Below are positions 42,313 to 53,754 of a stretch of DNA of 64,000 bases, one piece after another. The notes below the pieces were generated by a model. That model was not told the origin of the DNA, did no database searches, and saw nothing but the letters and a program-made list of their open reading frames with translations. Each line of letters begins with the position of its first letter. Position 1 is the first letter of the stretch. Location of the stretch: NCBI GenBank assembly GCA_030411725.1, contig MU839829.1:558001-622000 (forward strand), in the 5' to 3' direction. The position numbers and the translations under genes are program-made. Origin of the DNA: Echria macrotheca (lineage: Eukaryota > Ascomycota > Sordariomycetes > Sordariales > Schizotheciaceae).

Positions 42313-45300
42313 TGGTGCTGCCACGGCGCGGAGTTAACGATATGCGCCGGCGAATGGTGAAATCGGTCGGTGGACAACTAGTCGACTCTAGCGTCAACTT
42401 CAATTGAGAATGAACTCGAGCGCCAGACCAGGCGCAGGTGAAACGCGTGCGTCGGGTGGGGTGGCGTTGGTGTTTATAAGTCGATGCGCCGTCTTTGTGA
42501 TTGCTAAGCGAGCCGTCGGTGTGCAGGAGAGGCTGTCGCTTTCGATGAATCGCTGGATAATGGATAATGCGCCGTCGGGAATATCTTGCGCCCAGAGCCT
42601 TCTCGCAGCTCAACCCATTGGGTGCGCGCCGGACAATAGGCAGCAGAGGTGGTGAGTCGACAATCCGAACAGGCTGGGCTCTGGCTGGTCAATGGAAGTC
42701 GCTGGAAGTCAAGGTGTGGCAAAGCGGTTCTGGTCGAGTTGGGCGCCCCGCAATTGGTGCTGGGCGGGGTCGATGAGACAGCGAGAGCGGACAAACAATA
42801 GACTTGGTCGGGAGAAGGACTGCACGAGGCAAAGGACAGGAGAATGGAAGAAAGAAGAGAAACGGTCGGGAGGGCGAGGGGACTGTAAATGGGCCCGCGG
42901 CGGAGGGGTTGAATGGATGACATTGCTCCTGAGCTGGCAGGCGGCGCCCAAGGCTCCAGCGCAGGCCATGGCAGGCGATTGCGACAGCGAAGTGACACGG
43001 CCGTCGACCGCCGCACAACGCGCGCGCCGCCCCAGGAGCGAGCGTTATGGTTGCGCAGTGCTCTTGTGCCTGTGTCCCTACCATTGCTGCTCCCACTCCC
43101 CCCATCGCTCTGCCTGACGCGGTCATCCTCATCCGGCTCGCCCTGGGGGCGCACCACAATCTGGGGTTGATGGCGTTTGGGGCCGAGGGGGAGGCGTGTG
43201 GCTACCGGGCGGCCTGGACTTGGCCTGCCTGTCTGGAGGGTAGCCCCCCTGTCGCGGCCGAGGAGTCATCCGTCCCTGCTTGTTGGAGTCACACCCCCTC
43301 TTCAGCCACTGCCGCCCGTCAGCCAATCCAGTCATCCACACCATCCATGGCGATCCTGGTCCGTCAGGCAAAAATAGTCGGGCTCACATGGCGTACAGGA
43401 GGTACTTTGTGCCCAACCTGCGGTACTTTGGCCTGTTCCCCAAGCAGGTTTCTTCCCGACCCCTCCTTGCGCCGCCATTGGCGTTTGCCTCGAGAGCAAA
43501 CCTCTGTTCCGCCCGGATTGGTTCCCTAGGCCGCTCGCTCTGCTGCTTCCGTCAGGTTCAACCTTCTTTTGCCCTTTGTCTGTGCGTCAGGGACTCCTGA
43601 GACGCGGTACTCCATCCGTTCATCTAGCTCAAAGGACCGCCGTTTCCGATTGTGAGAGATGATATGTCTTCGATGCGCTGCAGGAGCTGGACATAGGCAT
43701 TGGGCCATCCGTCAAGAGCCTCACGGCAGTTACATTTTGGCGCAACCAGCGGTCCAGCTAGAAAATAGCGGCTGCGCGGGCCGGCTGGACTTGGGCAACT
43801 CCTGAAGCTTATCAAGTCAGGACTTGGGTACGCAGCTGACAAACTGGGTTGGAAACGAGGAGAGACGATGTCTGCGCTTGGATCTGGCTCGACCCAGGGA
43901 AAAGGGACAACTACAAGAGAGTTTGTCTTTCGTCCACGGCAGAAGCATGCTGGGCCCTGTGTCGAGACAAAGAACTGACGTGCGGCTTACCCCGATGTGT
44001 TGACGTAGTTGGACATGCTGTGAAGCCATCCTGGCAAAGGTTTCCAAGGTCATGGTCTGAACCCTTATTGGTGCAGCATATGGATTCCAGGATCTACTCG
44101 TACCAGCAAGCCTGCCCAGGTGTGTCTGTCCGAGCCATTGTCAGTCCAGCTATTTTGGCTTCACGATGTCCAGGCTCTGGAGGATAGCTACCAGCTGGCG
44201 GCAGTTGGGGTCTCACCGACTCAATTGAAGCTCAATTGGACCCCATTTGGGCACCGATTTGGGCAGCGAGCTGCCGTCTTGGACAGCTCATTGCGTGGGG
44301 CACTGTGGTCCATCTTCGGCTCCATCGATCGGTCGCTCAGATATCGTTGGCCATTGCTGCATTGCCACATGGGATGGCGTGAAGGGCAAAGGCGGTGGGA
44401 GTTGCGAATTGGCCAATGGCGCGACGCGCGGGTCGAGGAAGCGGTCCGTTTCGCGCGAATGCTCTTTGTGCAGATCAATTAGGACCAAGGAGTGGAAATG
44501 CTGCTTGTGGCCGTGGGACGAACGAGTGACTCATAGCTCGCGAGCGGGATGAACACATTGCTCCCAGTTGGCAGACAAAAAGCCCAGGGGCAGCTGCTTT
44601 CTCAGAAGGTGTGGTCAACAGTTGTGTGGCCTGGAGCGCTGCGCGCCGCAGGTCGAAACGCCAGCAGCCCAATCTGGTTTAGCGCCTTCCAGACGCACTA
44701 ACAGTCCGCAGTGCTAAAGATGTACTCCTGGCGACGGCCAAGTACCCCAGGTGCTCCGAATGGAATCGATAACTACCCATCTGGGATGGAGGGGGGTGTG
44801 CAAAATGCCGCCTGGCTTGTTGCTCACAAATCCAGCCTGATGGATTCTGATATATCTGCCCTGTGGAGCTGTCATCGGCCATCGTGGACTTCGGCAGAGT
44901 CAACTGTCCTGCCCATGGACGCTGGAACATTGCCCACCGCCGCTGTTTCTCCAGCTGTTCCGGAACTCCAGCATGTTGGTCCCCGCAGAGCGGACTTTGT
45001 AGCGTCCTAGGACCGAGCAAGCCCCCAACCTCGACACAGTGAATTTGCCCGACTCCGTGGTGTCGGACTTTGCCAGTCGGATTTATCGTGTTCACGATCG
45101 ACGTCAGCTCATCAGCCTGCTAGCAGGAGTCAATTCAATCCGTCTCTGAGACGGCACCCGAATGATCCGGGCGGATTCCCATCCCTCAAACAACGAACTT
45201 CGCCCCTTAACACTGCTGTCTTTTGGACGTTGGTGGTCCCGTGCCCCCACGCCATATGTGGCAGCCGAGCAGTCTCTCTCGTCCAAAGCAGGCTCTCCAT

Positions 45301-48300
45301 TTTGCGCAAATGGGCACCGAGACTGTCCGCCTCCGCCTGCCACGTCGAATGCCTGGTGAAGCGAGGACGGTTTCAATTGGGGCAATCTGGACGAGAACTC
45401 AATTACGTGGTATATTCGCCATCATGGACCCATTGCTTAGCTGCTGCCTCGAGCCGCGCAATTGGCAATTGACTCAACCGGCAGGTTGTGAATTGGTGAA
45501 TCACAGAGCTCGATTGGCCGCCTACGCACCGTCTGCTGCCTAGCTCGCACGCCTTGCAACGCTGAGCATCCGGCGGGTGCTGGTCAATTGTGTTGGTTTT
45601 GTGCAGCATGCAGAACGCAAATCTGACGACCGAACGCCGTGCTCTTGCCCTGGATGCATTAGTCCTAGGTTCAATTGGAAGCCAAGGGCCCGCTTGCGCC
45701 GGACTCGGAACGGCACCATCGCGGCCACATATCCTGAGCCGGCCGTCCCTCCGGCCTGCGGCGATCCGCCGCGATGTTTCTTGGTCTGAGACTGACTCGA
45801 GTTACTGCCAACCTTGTGCACAGCTGGGAATACAGTGCCATCCGATGGCCGATGCCATCTAACAGCCGACGCAACGCACCCTCCACGCTTGCTATCAATT
45901 CCACCACCAACAGCTTGAGCCCGCTTCCATCAAGGCTGCCGAGCGAGACACTTGGCGGTGTTGAAGAGCACCCACCTATCCGCATGACCCCTCCTCTACG
46001 ATGGACTGAGTCTGTGTGGGAGATACCCGCCATAGGGCTCCCACGGCCTGATGCGAAGTCGACCGTTTTCACATGTCGGTGTCACTTGAGCACCGTTCCC
46101 ACCCTCAGGCTCACCCTCCTCGTCGGGAGATGGATGAAGTTCGCGTCCGTGGAGAATCATGGGAACATTGCACGGTGTAATCGACCGGAACCATGCCATG
46201 CCCAGCGTTTCTCATGGCACACGGCTGTCCTCAACCGACAAAGTCAGATGTTGCATGGCATGGCATGTCGTCGATCCGCCGCTATCTTATCACCCCTCCT
46301 TTTGAAGAAGGTGAGGGGGAGGGGCAGCATCGCGGGCGCGTGCGACCCCTCATCGCGAAGTGGGTGCCTTCCTCATTCAGACCAGAGGCAGCGACTCGCA
46401 GCTGCCCTCGGAGGGGATAATGGCGAGGGCCGCGTTTCGCTAGTTGCAGATTCATTTCTGAAGCAATTTGCTAATGGCTCAGACGGCCGTCCTGTGCCGG
46501 GCAAAGGATGAGCGACGATGAGCCCCGCCACTGGCGACTTTGTGCAAAGATGCAGGGATTGCATTAGGGCGATTGGCCAATTGACGATCTCCAGGTCAAG
46601 ACCATCGACAGCTGTCCGACCTTCATTGCTCAATTCCCCCGCCAGACGTCCGGCGCCGCTCGCTTGCGGACTCGCGACCAACCATGGCGGACCCGACCAC
46701 GGGACAGCCCTCGATTCACGAATGTGTAGGACACCGGGCGGCCGAAGGTCAATAGGCGCTTGGGCAGGCAGTGGAGGGCGACACGCTGTCGCGAGGTCGG
46801 GGCAGGCGTCAAATCACGACGCTCCCCGCGTCTGGGCACCCACGGCTGTCGAGCAACGTCTCCCGCGCAGATGCAGGACTTTTTGGCATTCACCATCGGA
46901 AGGCGGCGGCATCGAATCGGGGCGGCGCAATTGCAGAGGACGAGGCATGCTGCAGATGCAGTTTCGCACCACCTCGCTGGCTTGCCATGCCACTGGATTC
47001 TTCAATTCAAGCAGTTTGGACCCCGCGCAAACAGGCTCCAGACACGACTTCCATCAGGAGCAGGCTGCCGTTCACCCACCGAATGGGCTCTTTCCCCGGT
47101 AGTGCCGGTGTGCAAAATGCATGAAAACGCTGACGTTTGTTGTGCTCTGAGCGACTTCAATTTCCGACAGTTTATGCTTTCCAACAAACCAAGACATATA
47201 CCGACCAGCGGTACATGACAGCCCTATTCTCCGGCCTCTGCAACGCGACCTGCCCGGCAAGCTTGGTACTATGGCCCCAGGTGACCAGACAGATGTGCAA
47301 CCCTGGAGTCAAGGAAGCGAAAGGGTTACGCTGCAGCGGGCGAAGGTGGTGTCGACACGCTGCAGGCAGGCGGCGACCCAGCCGGGCTGCTGGACCGTCA
47401 GCCAGTGTCATGGCCGTGATCGACCGCCATCCGGGTACCTGACAGGAAACAAGCAGCTGTCGCAGGGTGTTTCTGGCTTAGCCAGTCGGCGACGAATCGA
47501 GACGACGGCGGGCAAATGAGATCCTGCCAACAATTCTTGTCTGATATGGCAGTACCAGATATCGACGCGAAGCGTGTTTCGATTCCAGCTCATTAGCTGG
47601 GTCTGGTATATCAACACGCGCAGGCTGACGAGCGGCTCACAGCCAAGGATGTCAGAGCGAACAGTCTGGCGTGGAGAGTGTGGGAAAAACGAGGGGTGTG
47701 TGTCTATCGAGTCCTGGAAATCCATTGATTGCCCCTCCCTTTCTTCCTTCTCCTCCCCCCTTCTTTTCTGTCATTTCTGGTTTCCGCCTTCCCTTCCCTC
47801 CCCCCTGGCCCGCAAAACACAGGTGCCGGCACGATGCAGTTTGCTTCCTTGGATGGGATCCGGCTCCCCAGACACCATCACGCTGTCACCTGACCGGACG
47901 GCTTGGTCGTCATGGGTTCGGACTGAGTGCCGCCATGTCGTCATTTGTCTCACCTTGCCGACGGCGCTTTTGCGACAGCTCACGCGTCGCTTCTGCGATG
48001 GCACGACGGTAACGTACTCTAGGCGATAGTTATTTGAGAGATAACATCCGAGCAACCCGCGATTGTCAGCACGGTGCCTACGAAACAGAGAGATGAGGAT
48101 GGATGCGATGGGGGGTCAAGCAAGAAGTGGGCGGCCTCCCGAATCTTCCAAGTGCCATCTACCGGCTTCCGTGGATCGACCAACCAGAGGGCGCGTCGGT
48201 CAGGTAAGGTTAATGCGGGTGGGAACTCCCGCTCTTCACCATGGCTCTCTCACCTGGGAAGGAATCCGGTTTCCGTTTCGTAGGTCTGTTTCGCACAGTT

Positions 48301-50773
48301 GTTTGGCCGGCCCTGGCTCCGGTGTGAGCGGTACGGCAACCGTACCGTGCCTTGACAATCCCCGCAGAGCCCGTTCGGAAAGTCCTTGCCTAACCCATCC
48401 GTGACGTCTGGTTTGCTGAGACCCTGACAACTGGGCGCTTATTTTTCTGCCTGAGCGTAGCCAGCGACTTTATGCTTCGGCTCTGGATCCCAAGTCCCAA
48501 GTTAAGTATCTTCGAGGTTTGGAAGATTGAACTGCGTCCAACCCCCCTATCTGGTCTCGTGGAGGTGCCTACCCCTATTACGTGGTCTGCACCGCAATCT
48601 CGCGCCATTCCGAATTACCTGGTCCGATAATGACGGACAGTTACTTGTACAACAAGTAGCAGTGTTCATCACTGTCTTTTCCGCCTTCCTGTAAACTCTT
48701 TCCTGGGAGCACCCAAGATATTCCTCTGCCCATCGCATTGGCACCGGCAAGGGGAATAACAACGAGTTTAAAACTCCGGAATGAAGCTGCTTGGCAGTAT
48801 GTTGGCGCGGGCAACTCAGAGCCTAGAAGAAAAAATGAGACATAGAATTGCACAAGATATCCCAATATCAGCAATGCCCATCACGACGGCAATTAAACAT
48901 TCCAGGGTAAGTGTAAGTAAGAAAGTATACGCAAGTTCGTCAAGCATACCGTCTACCAATTTAACTGGTGTCTGGTTGGGTAGACAGGTAGGTACTCAGG
49001 TCGGTCAGGGAAGGACTTACACTTGAAGAACAAGTACCTTGGTCACCTCCCACCCGCGCCACTGACGAAGCAGTTATTCAGAGAATTGGGCTAATGCTAT
49101 TTGGTTCTTGCGTTAGATACATATACTTTGTTTCTCTCTTGGTCGATTGGTAGAGGCTGTTGGTGGCTCACTCGGGTGTTTGGGTCTTGGATGTGATTCT
49201 CTTTTGGCCATCACCGAGACGGCCCCAGGGTGTTGTAAGTTGTAGTCGACAAGAACGGGAGAGATGTAAATTCCACGGTGCCGTATAGCCCAGCGGTGTG
49301 AAGCCAAGCATGCCAGAAGCCTTTGTGTCTCGGTCAACCGAGCCCTGTCAGGACTGCCTGGTTCGAGACTGGCCCCTCCCGTCTGTTCACCTCTAGGCTC
49401 ACCGGTGAAGTTCAGTCGGACTATCTGGGCAACCAGGCTTGCTAGATATCCGTAGAGCTGGGGACCTACCTCACTCCTAGCCCTGGTAGATAACGAGGCA
49501 GGGTGAACAGGCAGGTAGGTACAAGCACAATACAAGTACCATAGCATCGGTGAGGAGGACCTTCGCACACAGCCATTGAGATAAACACACCACCCTGGTC
49601 TTACCAGAGCAGTCCCAACCAAGCCAAGTACTGTGATCTAGATACTATATTGCGGTTGGTATCTACCCCTGAAGTGCCCTTCTACCAGAACCCCTTGTTA
49701 TTTTCCATACCCCTTCCGCATCACTCTTCCGTGTTACCAAACCACGCCATACCCCCGGAAAACACATCGACGTCACCATCGAATATATCGCAAGGATACC
49801 GTGCGGAACGTCCCCAGTGGAGAAAGAGCAAGTGGCACTTCTCGAACTACGTCCCAGCGACATGGCCCCGGAATCGGATGTGTTCCTCTCCCCTTCTTCC
49901 TCCCTGACATTGGAACACCCAACAGCCGACCCAGGAAAACACACAACCCACAGCGCGCAACACAAATCCCACAATCCCCTCCCTTGGGGCAGGAAAAATG
50001 GGAAAACGCGTGGCATCCCACCTCCTGTGTCCCCTGTGTGCTGCCTGTGTCGCCCGTCCACGCAACCCCTGTCCAGCAACATGTATCCCCAACTCTGTCC
50101 CAGAAAAAGAAAGGAGTGGTGCCTGCAGCGTGCTGCGTGCCTGGCAGTGCACACACATACTTACATAGGGAGACCTTACGAAAGGACACCTGCGCCTGCA
50201 CCTGCACCTGTCATCGTCACATCGGCAATGTATATATGTAGGTATGTATGTAGGTACCTATGATCTGTCCGCACGGCATGCTGTCAAACGAGCCGATCAG
50301 GAGTATCCCCCCCCTCGACCACCGATCGCGGTGAGACGCATGGTTCCAAAAGGTATCGTTCTGTGTCACACTGCCCATGTGGCACTTGGCAACATACGTA
50401 GGTACCCTGAAGACTTTAAAAATAAAAGCCGGGAGTTACGTCGTTTGTGGTGGCCCGGCTGTGTTGAATTGAACGATGACGCGCGCCCGCCGGCATCAAC
50501 AACAACAAACTGGGCAATGGTGGCATTGTCGGATGTTTTGTTGACTGGACTCCAGGTGACGAAAGGCATCATCTGCAGGGCTTAGCTGGCAAGTTGGCAG
50601 CGTCTGCCTGCAGGCAGGTAGGTAGCCTTCAAGGCCCGCCGCTGATGAAGTTGGGAGGGGGTGTTGATAGAATCCCGACAGCCTGGGCGGCCTGTGTACG
50701 CAGGGACCTAGACCTCCAGCCTTCTTTCAGAATGTAGGCACTCATCATTCACGTCATGCCTTCCCCCGCAGCC
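42313..50773. other. 8.4 kb region without a recognisable gene
   Basis: Frames here are short or biased, with no domain, signal peptide or consistent splice structure. Unlike typical repeat-induced-mutation blocks it is not AT-rich. CAATTG occurs nine times between 44222 and 46933 by my reading. From 48.9 kb on, GGTAGGT-type tetranucleotide runs appear (around 48990, 49515, 50235, 50615). It may be a very large upstream regulatory region, a non-coding RNA locus, or decayed sequence. Confidence 0.5.
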
Positions 50774-52699
50774 TCAGGTAAAGTCGTAAACCATCAGGCT
50801 TTCCCCGCCCCCAGCCTTCTCCTTGAGCACGATAACCATCTCATCATCGAACCCAACCCAGTTCCGCCGCTCATCCCAGTCATACCCCCCCTCGAAAAGT
50901 GCTGTACTCTCCATCCCTTGCGCCTGCCCCGGTCTGATCTCGACACTCCGACTTCCCACGCCAGAAGACCTCCCCTCCAATTCCCAAACGCGCATCTCCT
51001 CGCCCCGCGAGCTGACACTAACTGCCTTCCCACGCGCCGTGATCTCGGCGTCGCTAATCCCAGAGGTATGTCCCCACAGCCGAATGCCCGGCGATATCTC
51101 GAGCGCGGCCGGGCTAGATTTGCACATGTGCAACACCAAGGTATTGTCCGGGAGCGTAGCCAACAGATACGGATGCGAGTAGCAGAGCGTCGTAGGGCCC
51201 GGTTCGGCGGGACCAGCAGGTGACGCCATAGACTGTCGTGGTGGTGAGACAGACCCGATGGACCCAAACCCAGATCCCGGTCCATGTCGTCGTGACATAC
51301 CGCCTTGTTGTCCGCCTGGCGGGGTTATCGCAGTGACAGAACGGCTGCCGGAGTCCACAGGGGCCGTGTAGGCGATCTTGGTCGCGACCACTTCTGGGGA
51401 TGACACCCCGATGGCCGCGCCTGTCGAACGGACGTGTAGATCCTGGATGCCGATGGACCAGCCCTGGCGGGTCGAAAAGGTGTAGGCGATTGACGCAATT
51501 GTCGTGGCTGCCATGGTGCGGATCGAGAGGGCTAATGGCGGACGCGATGTGTGTGAGTTTAGGGAGGTGAGCAGGTACGGTGGTTCCAGTTTGTCTTTGG
51601 GTCGTTGGCGAGTGTCCCCATTTCTTGGATCATGGTTGGTTTTGGGCGCGCTTTCACTTCCTAACCCGCCATTCTGCCCATTAACCATGGACCTCGGGAC
51701 CCGGAAATTATACAGCGATACCAACACCGACGCGGTCGCGGTTAGAAGGTACGGAAACGAGAAAGCCATGGCGATCAGCTCTCCGTTGCTCGACTTCTCA
51801 TGTCGATAGCGGCGGACGAGACTTTTGTCGCAGAGATTCAATCTCCAAACGCCAAAACTCCCATCGAGAAAACCCACGGCGATATCCAGGATCTGATCAT
51901 AAAACCGACTGTCATCAATGGCCATGCAGCTCGGCGTCCCGGCATCCGCTCCGTCGAGATCAATCTGCGCAAGCAGCCGTCGGCTCTTGAGATCCCACGC
52001 GCGCATACCAGCCGTCGGGTCCGCCGTGATAGCAAACCCCTCGATCACCTTGGCTAGTATCTTGTTGTCTTCCTGCCGCCGCGCGTGCCCGTCTGGTCCG
52101 TCGCCGATCCGCAGCTCTTCAACGGCACACTTCCCCCTCGACCAGTTATGTCGAATCTTGTACTGCCGCTTCCAGTTGACGGCCTCCGTTCTTTTCGTTT
52201 CGTCCCTTGCCCACGCCACCAGCGGATCTTCTTCCTCTTCCACATCCTCTTCCTTGTAATTCCCCCGCTCCTCCTCGCGAACTAACCCCCCACGCCGCCC
52301 ATCCGCCCAGAGACTTCTTCGCCCAGAATAGTGCAGCTTATGCCTCGTCGCGGCGCCATTCCCTGTATTCAGCACCGAAGGCCCGTCCCGGAATCCAGGA
52401 ATGCGCATCGCGCGGGGAAGGACAAAGCGGGCGTAGTAGAGTGCCTTCCAGAGCTGCGAGTCGGCGGCGAGCTGGTAGAAGCGGCGCGAGACGGGCGCGA
52501 CGGATAGGAGCTGTGGTAGCGGTAGGAACGAGAGAATGCGGAGGAGGAGTTCGTCGGAGAGCGGCGAGAGGAGGTCGCGGCCGGATGGGTTGGCGTTGGC
52601 GGGCGGGTCGTCGAAGCGTCGTCGCTTTGCGGGCGGGACAGAGTCGGCGCGGCTTCGCTTTGGGGCGCGCGGCGCGCCGCCGTGTGCGGGGGTTGTCAT
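50774..52699 (-). CDS. F-box protein with WD40-like repeats
   Basis: Intronless, 641 aa, ATG at 52699. A bipartite basic stretch (KRSR...AKRRRFDD, 14-31) suggests nuclear import. The F-box is at about 43-90 (LLSPLSDELLLRILSFLPLPQLL, VSRRFYQLAADSQLW), which binds Skp1 in SCF ubiquitin ligases. Beyond residue 160 there are beta-propeller-like strands (WDLKSRRLLAQIDLDG, ILDIAVGFLDGSFGVWRL, IRLWGHTSGISDAEI, EEMRVWELEG), so it is probably a substrate receptor; the substrate is unknown. The 640-residue length fits fungal F-box/WD proteins. Confidence 0.88.
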   Translation of the reverse strand: MTTPAHGGAPRAPKRSRADSVPPAKRRRFDDPPANANPSGRDLLSPLSDELLLRILSFLPLPQLLSVAPVSRRFYQLAADSQLWKALYYARFVLPRAMRIPGFRDGPSVLNTGNGAATRHKLHYSGRRSLWADGRRGGLVREEERGNYKEEDVEEEEDPLVAWARDETKRTEAVNWKRQYKIRHNWSRGKCAVEELRIGDGPDGHARRQEDNKILAKVIEGFAITADPTAGMRAWDLKSRRLLAQIDLDGADAGTPSCMAIDDSRFYDQILDIAVGFLDGSFGVWRLNLCDKSLVRRYRHEKSSNGELIAMAFSFPYLLTATASVLVSLYNFRVPRSMVNGQNGGLGSESAPKTNHDPRNGDTRQRPKDKLEPPYLLTSLNSHTSRPPLALSIRTMAATTIASIAYTFSTRQGWSIGIQDLHVRSTGAAIGVSSPEVVATKIAYTAPVDSGSRSVTAITPPGGQQGGMSRRHGPGSGFGSIGSVSPPRQSMASPAGPAEPGPTTLCYSHPYLLATLPDNTLVLHMCKSSPAALEISPGIRLWGHTSGISDAEITARGKAVSVSSRGEEMRVWELEGRSSGVGSRSVEIRPGQAQGMESTALFEGGYDWDERRNWVGFDDEMVIVLKEKAGGGESLMVYDFT

Positions 52700-53754
52700 T
52701 TCCCTCTCCTTCGGTCCTCTCGATCGCGCGGTGGTGGTTGCTTGTCGTGGGAAGGTTTGCGAGTTGAAGTGGCGGCCCGGAGGTCGGAGTTATCGCCGGA
52801 CGCCACTGGGTGTGCCAAGAACGATGGGCAACCCTAACCCTGGTGACTGCTTTTTGACTGTCCTAACGCGACACGAGGAACTGTAGAGCTCGAAATATGT
52901 AGCCTGTCAGCAGCGCCGGGATGAGTAAGTTTAGTTCTTCTTTCAAACTATCGAGTACTTCGAACTGGTTTGAGGTCCTCTTGTTACCCAAACGGGCCTT
53001 GTATTCAGGGTACCTGCCTCGATGAGCTCGAAAAGTTTTTTGCTTGCCTTCAAGCGGCGGATGGTTGACATATTCGAAAAAAATATACTTTCGGATCTCA
53101 TACTATTCCTCCAAATATCTCTTTCCTTTGCTCTGTTGTGTCAACCTTCTCAAACTTGCCGGTCGGTTGATCCTCCTGGAGTCCTGTCCACCCCTCTCTC
53201 TCTCTCTCCCCACCATGTCTTTCCCGCCAGGCTTTACATTGGAGCCTTGCCAAATTAAAACAACCTCAAGTTTTCAGCTCGCGACCTAGCTCCGTTGGAT
53301 ATTGGCATATATGCAGCCAAAAGACACATTCACTCACCATTATGTTCGTGGACAAGAGTTCGAAGTTCCAAATTCGACGGGCCATCTCCTATCGTATTCC
53401 AAAGTCAGCCACCTCAAGCTGCACATGGCTCAACCGGAGGGTCTGTTGACCGGCAAACCGGTTGGTGTGGTCTGTGTCGTGGGAGATTGAAACTCACTGA
53501 CCAGTCAGCAACTTCTTCGGGCGGGGGTGGTGCATCGATGGCCAGGCATCCAACCGTGCCATAAGAGATGATCTGATTGGCAAAAAAGCTGAACGCTGCT
53601 CGACAGCTGTTTCAACCCCACTCGCATCCTTTTTACTCAGTCCTGTCTTGGGAGTCCCCCTAGATTCTACTTTGCCTCGAGGACTCGCCCTCGATTCATA
53701 CCAGCAATCGCATCTCGGCCCTCACCACCTGGACGAAGCGGCAAGATAGGAGTG
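52700..53754. promoter_or_regulatory. Divergent promoter region of F-box and NLR genes
   Basis: About 1.05 kb between outward-facing start codons. No other gene is recognised. Confidence 0.5.

Noticed and set aside
45774..46511. 245-codon frame in the gene desert
   Set aside because: No domain or conserved motif, ordinary length for GC-rich non-coding DNA, and no supporting splice partners.
49350..49390. tRNA-like GGTTCGAGAC box B sequence
   Set aside because: The flanks do not form a T-stem or acceptor stem, and no box A lies at the right distance.
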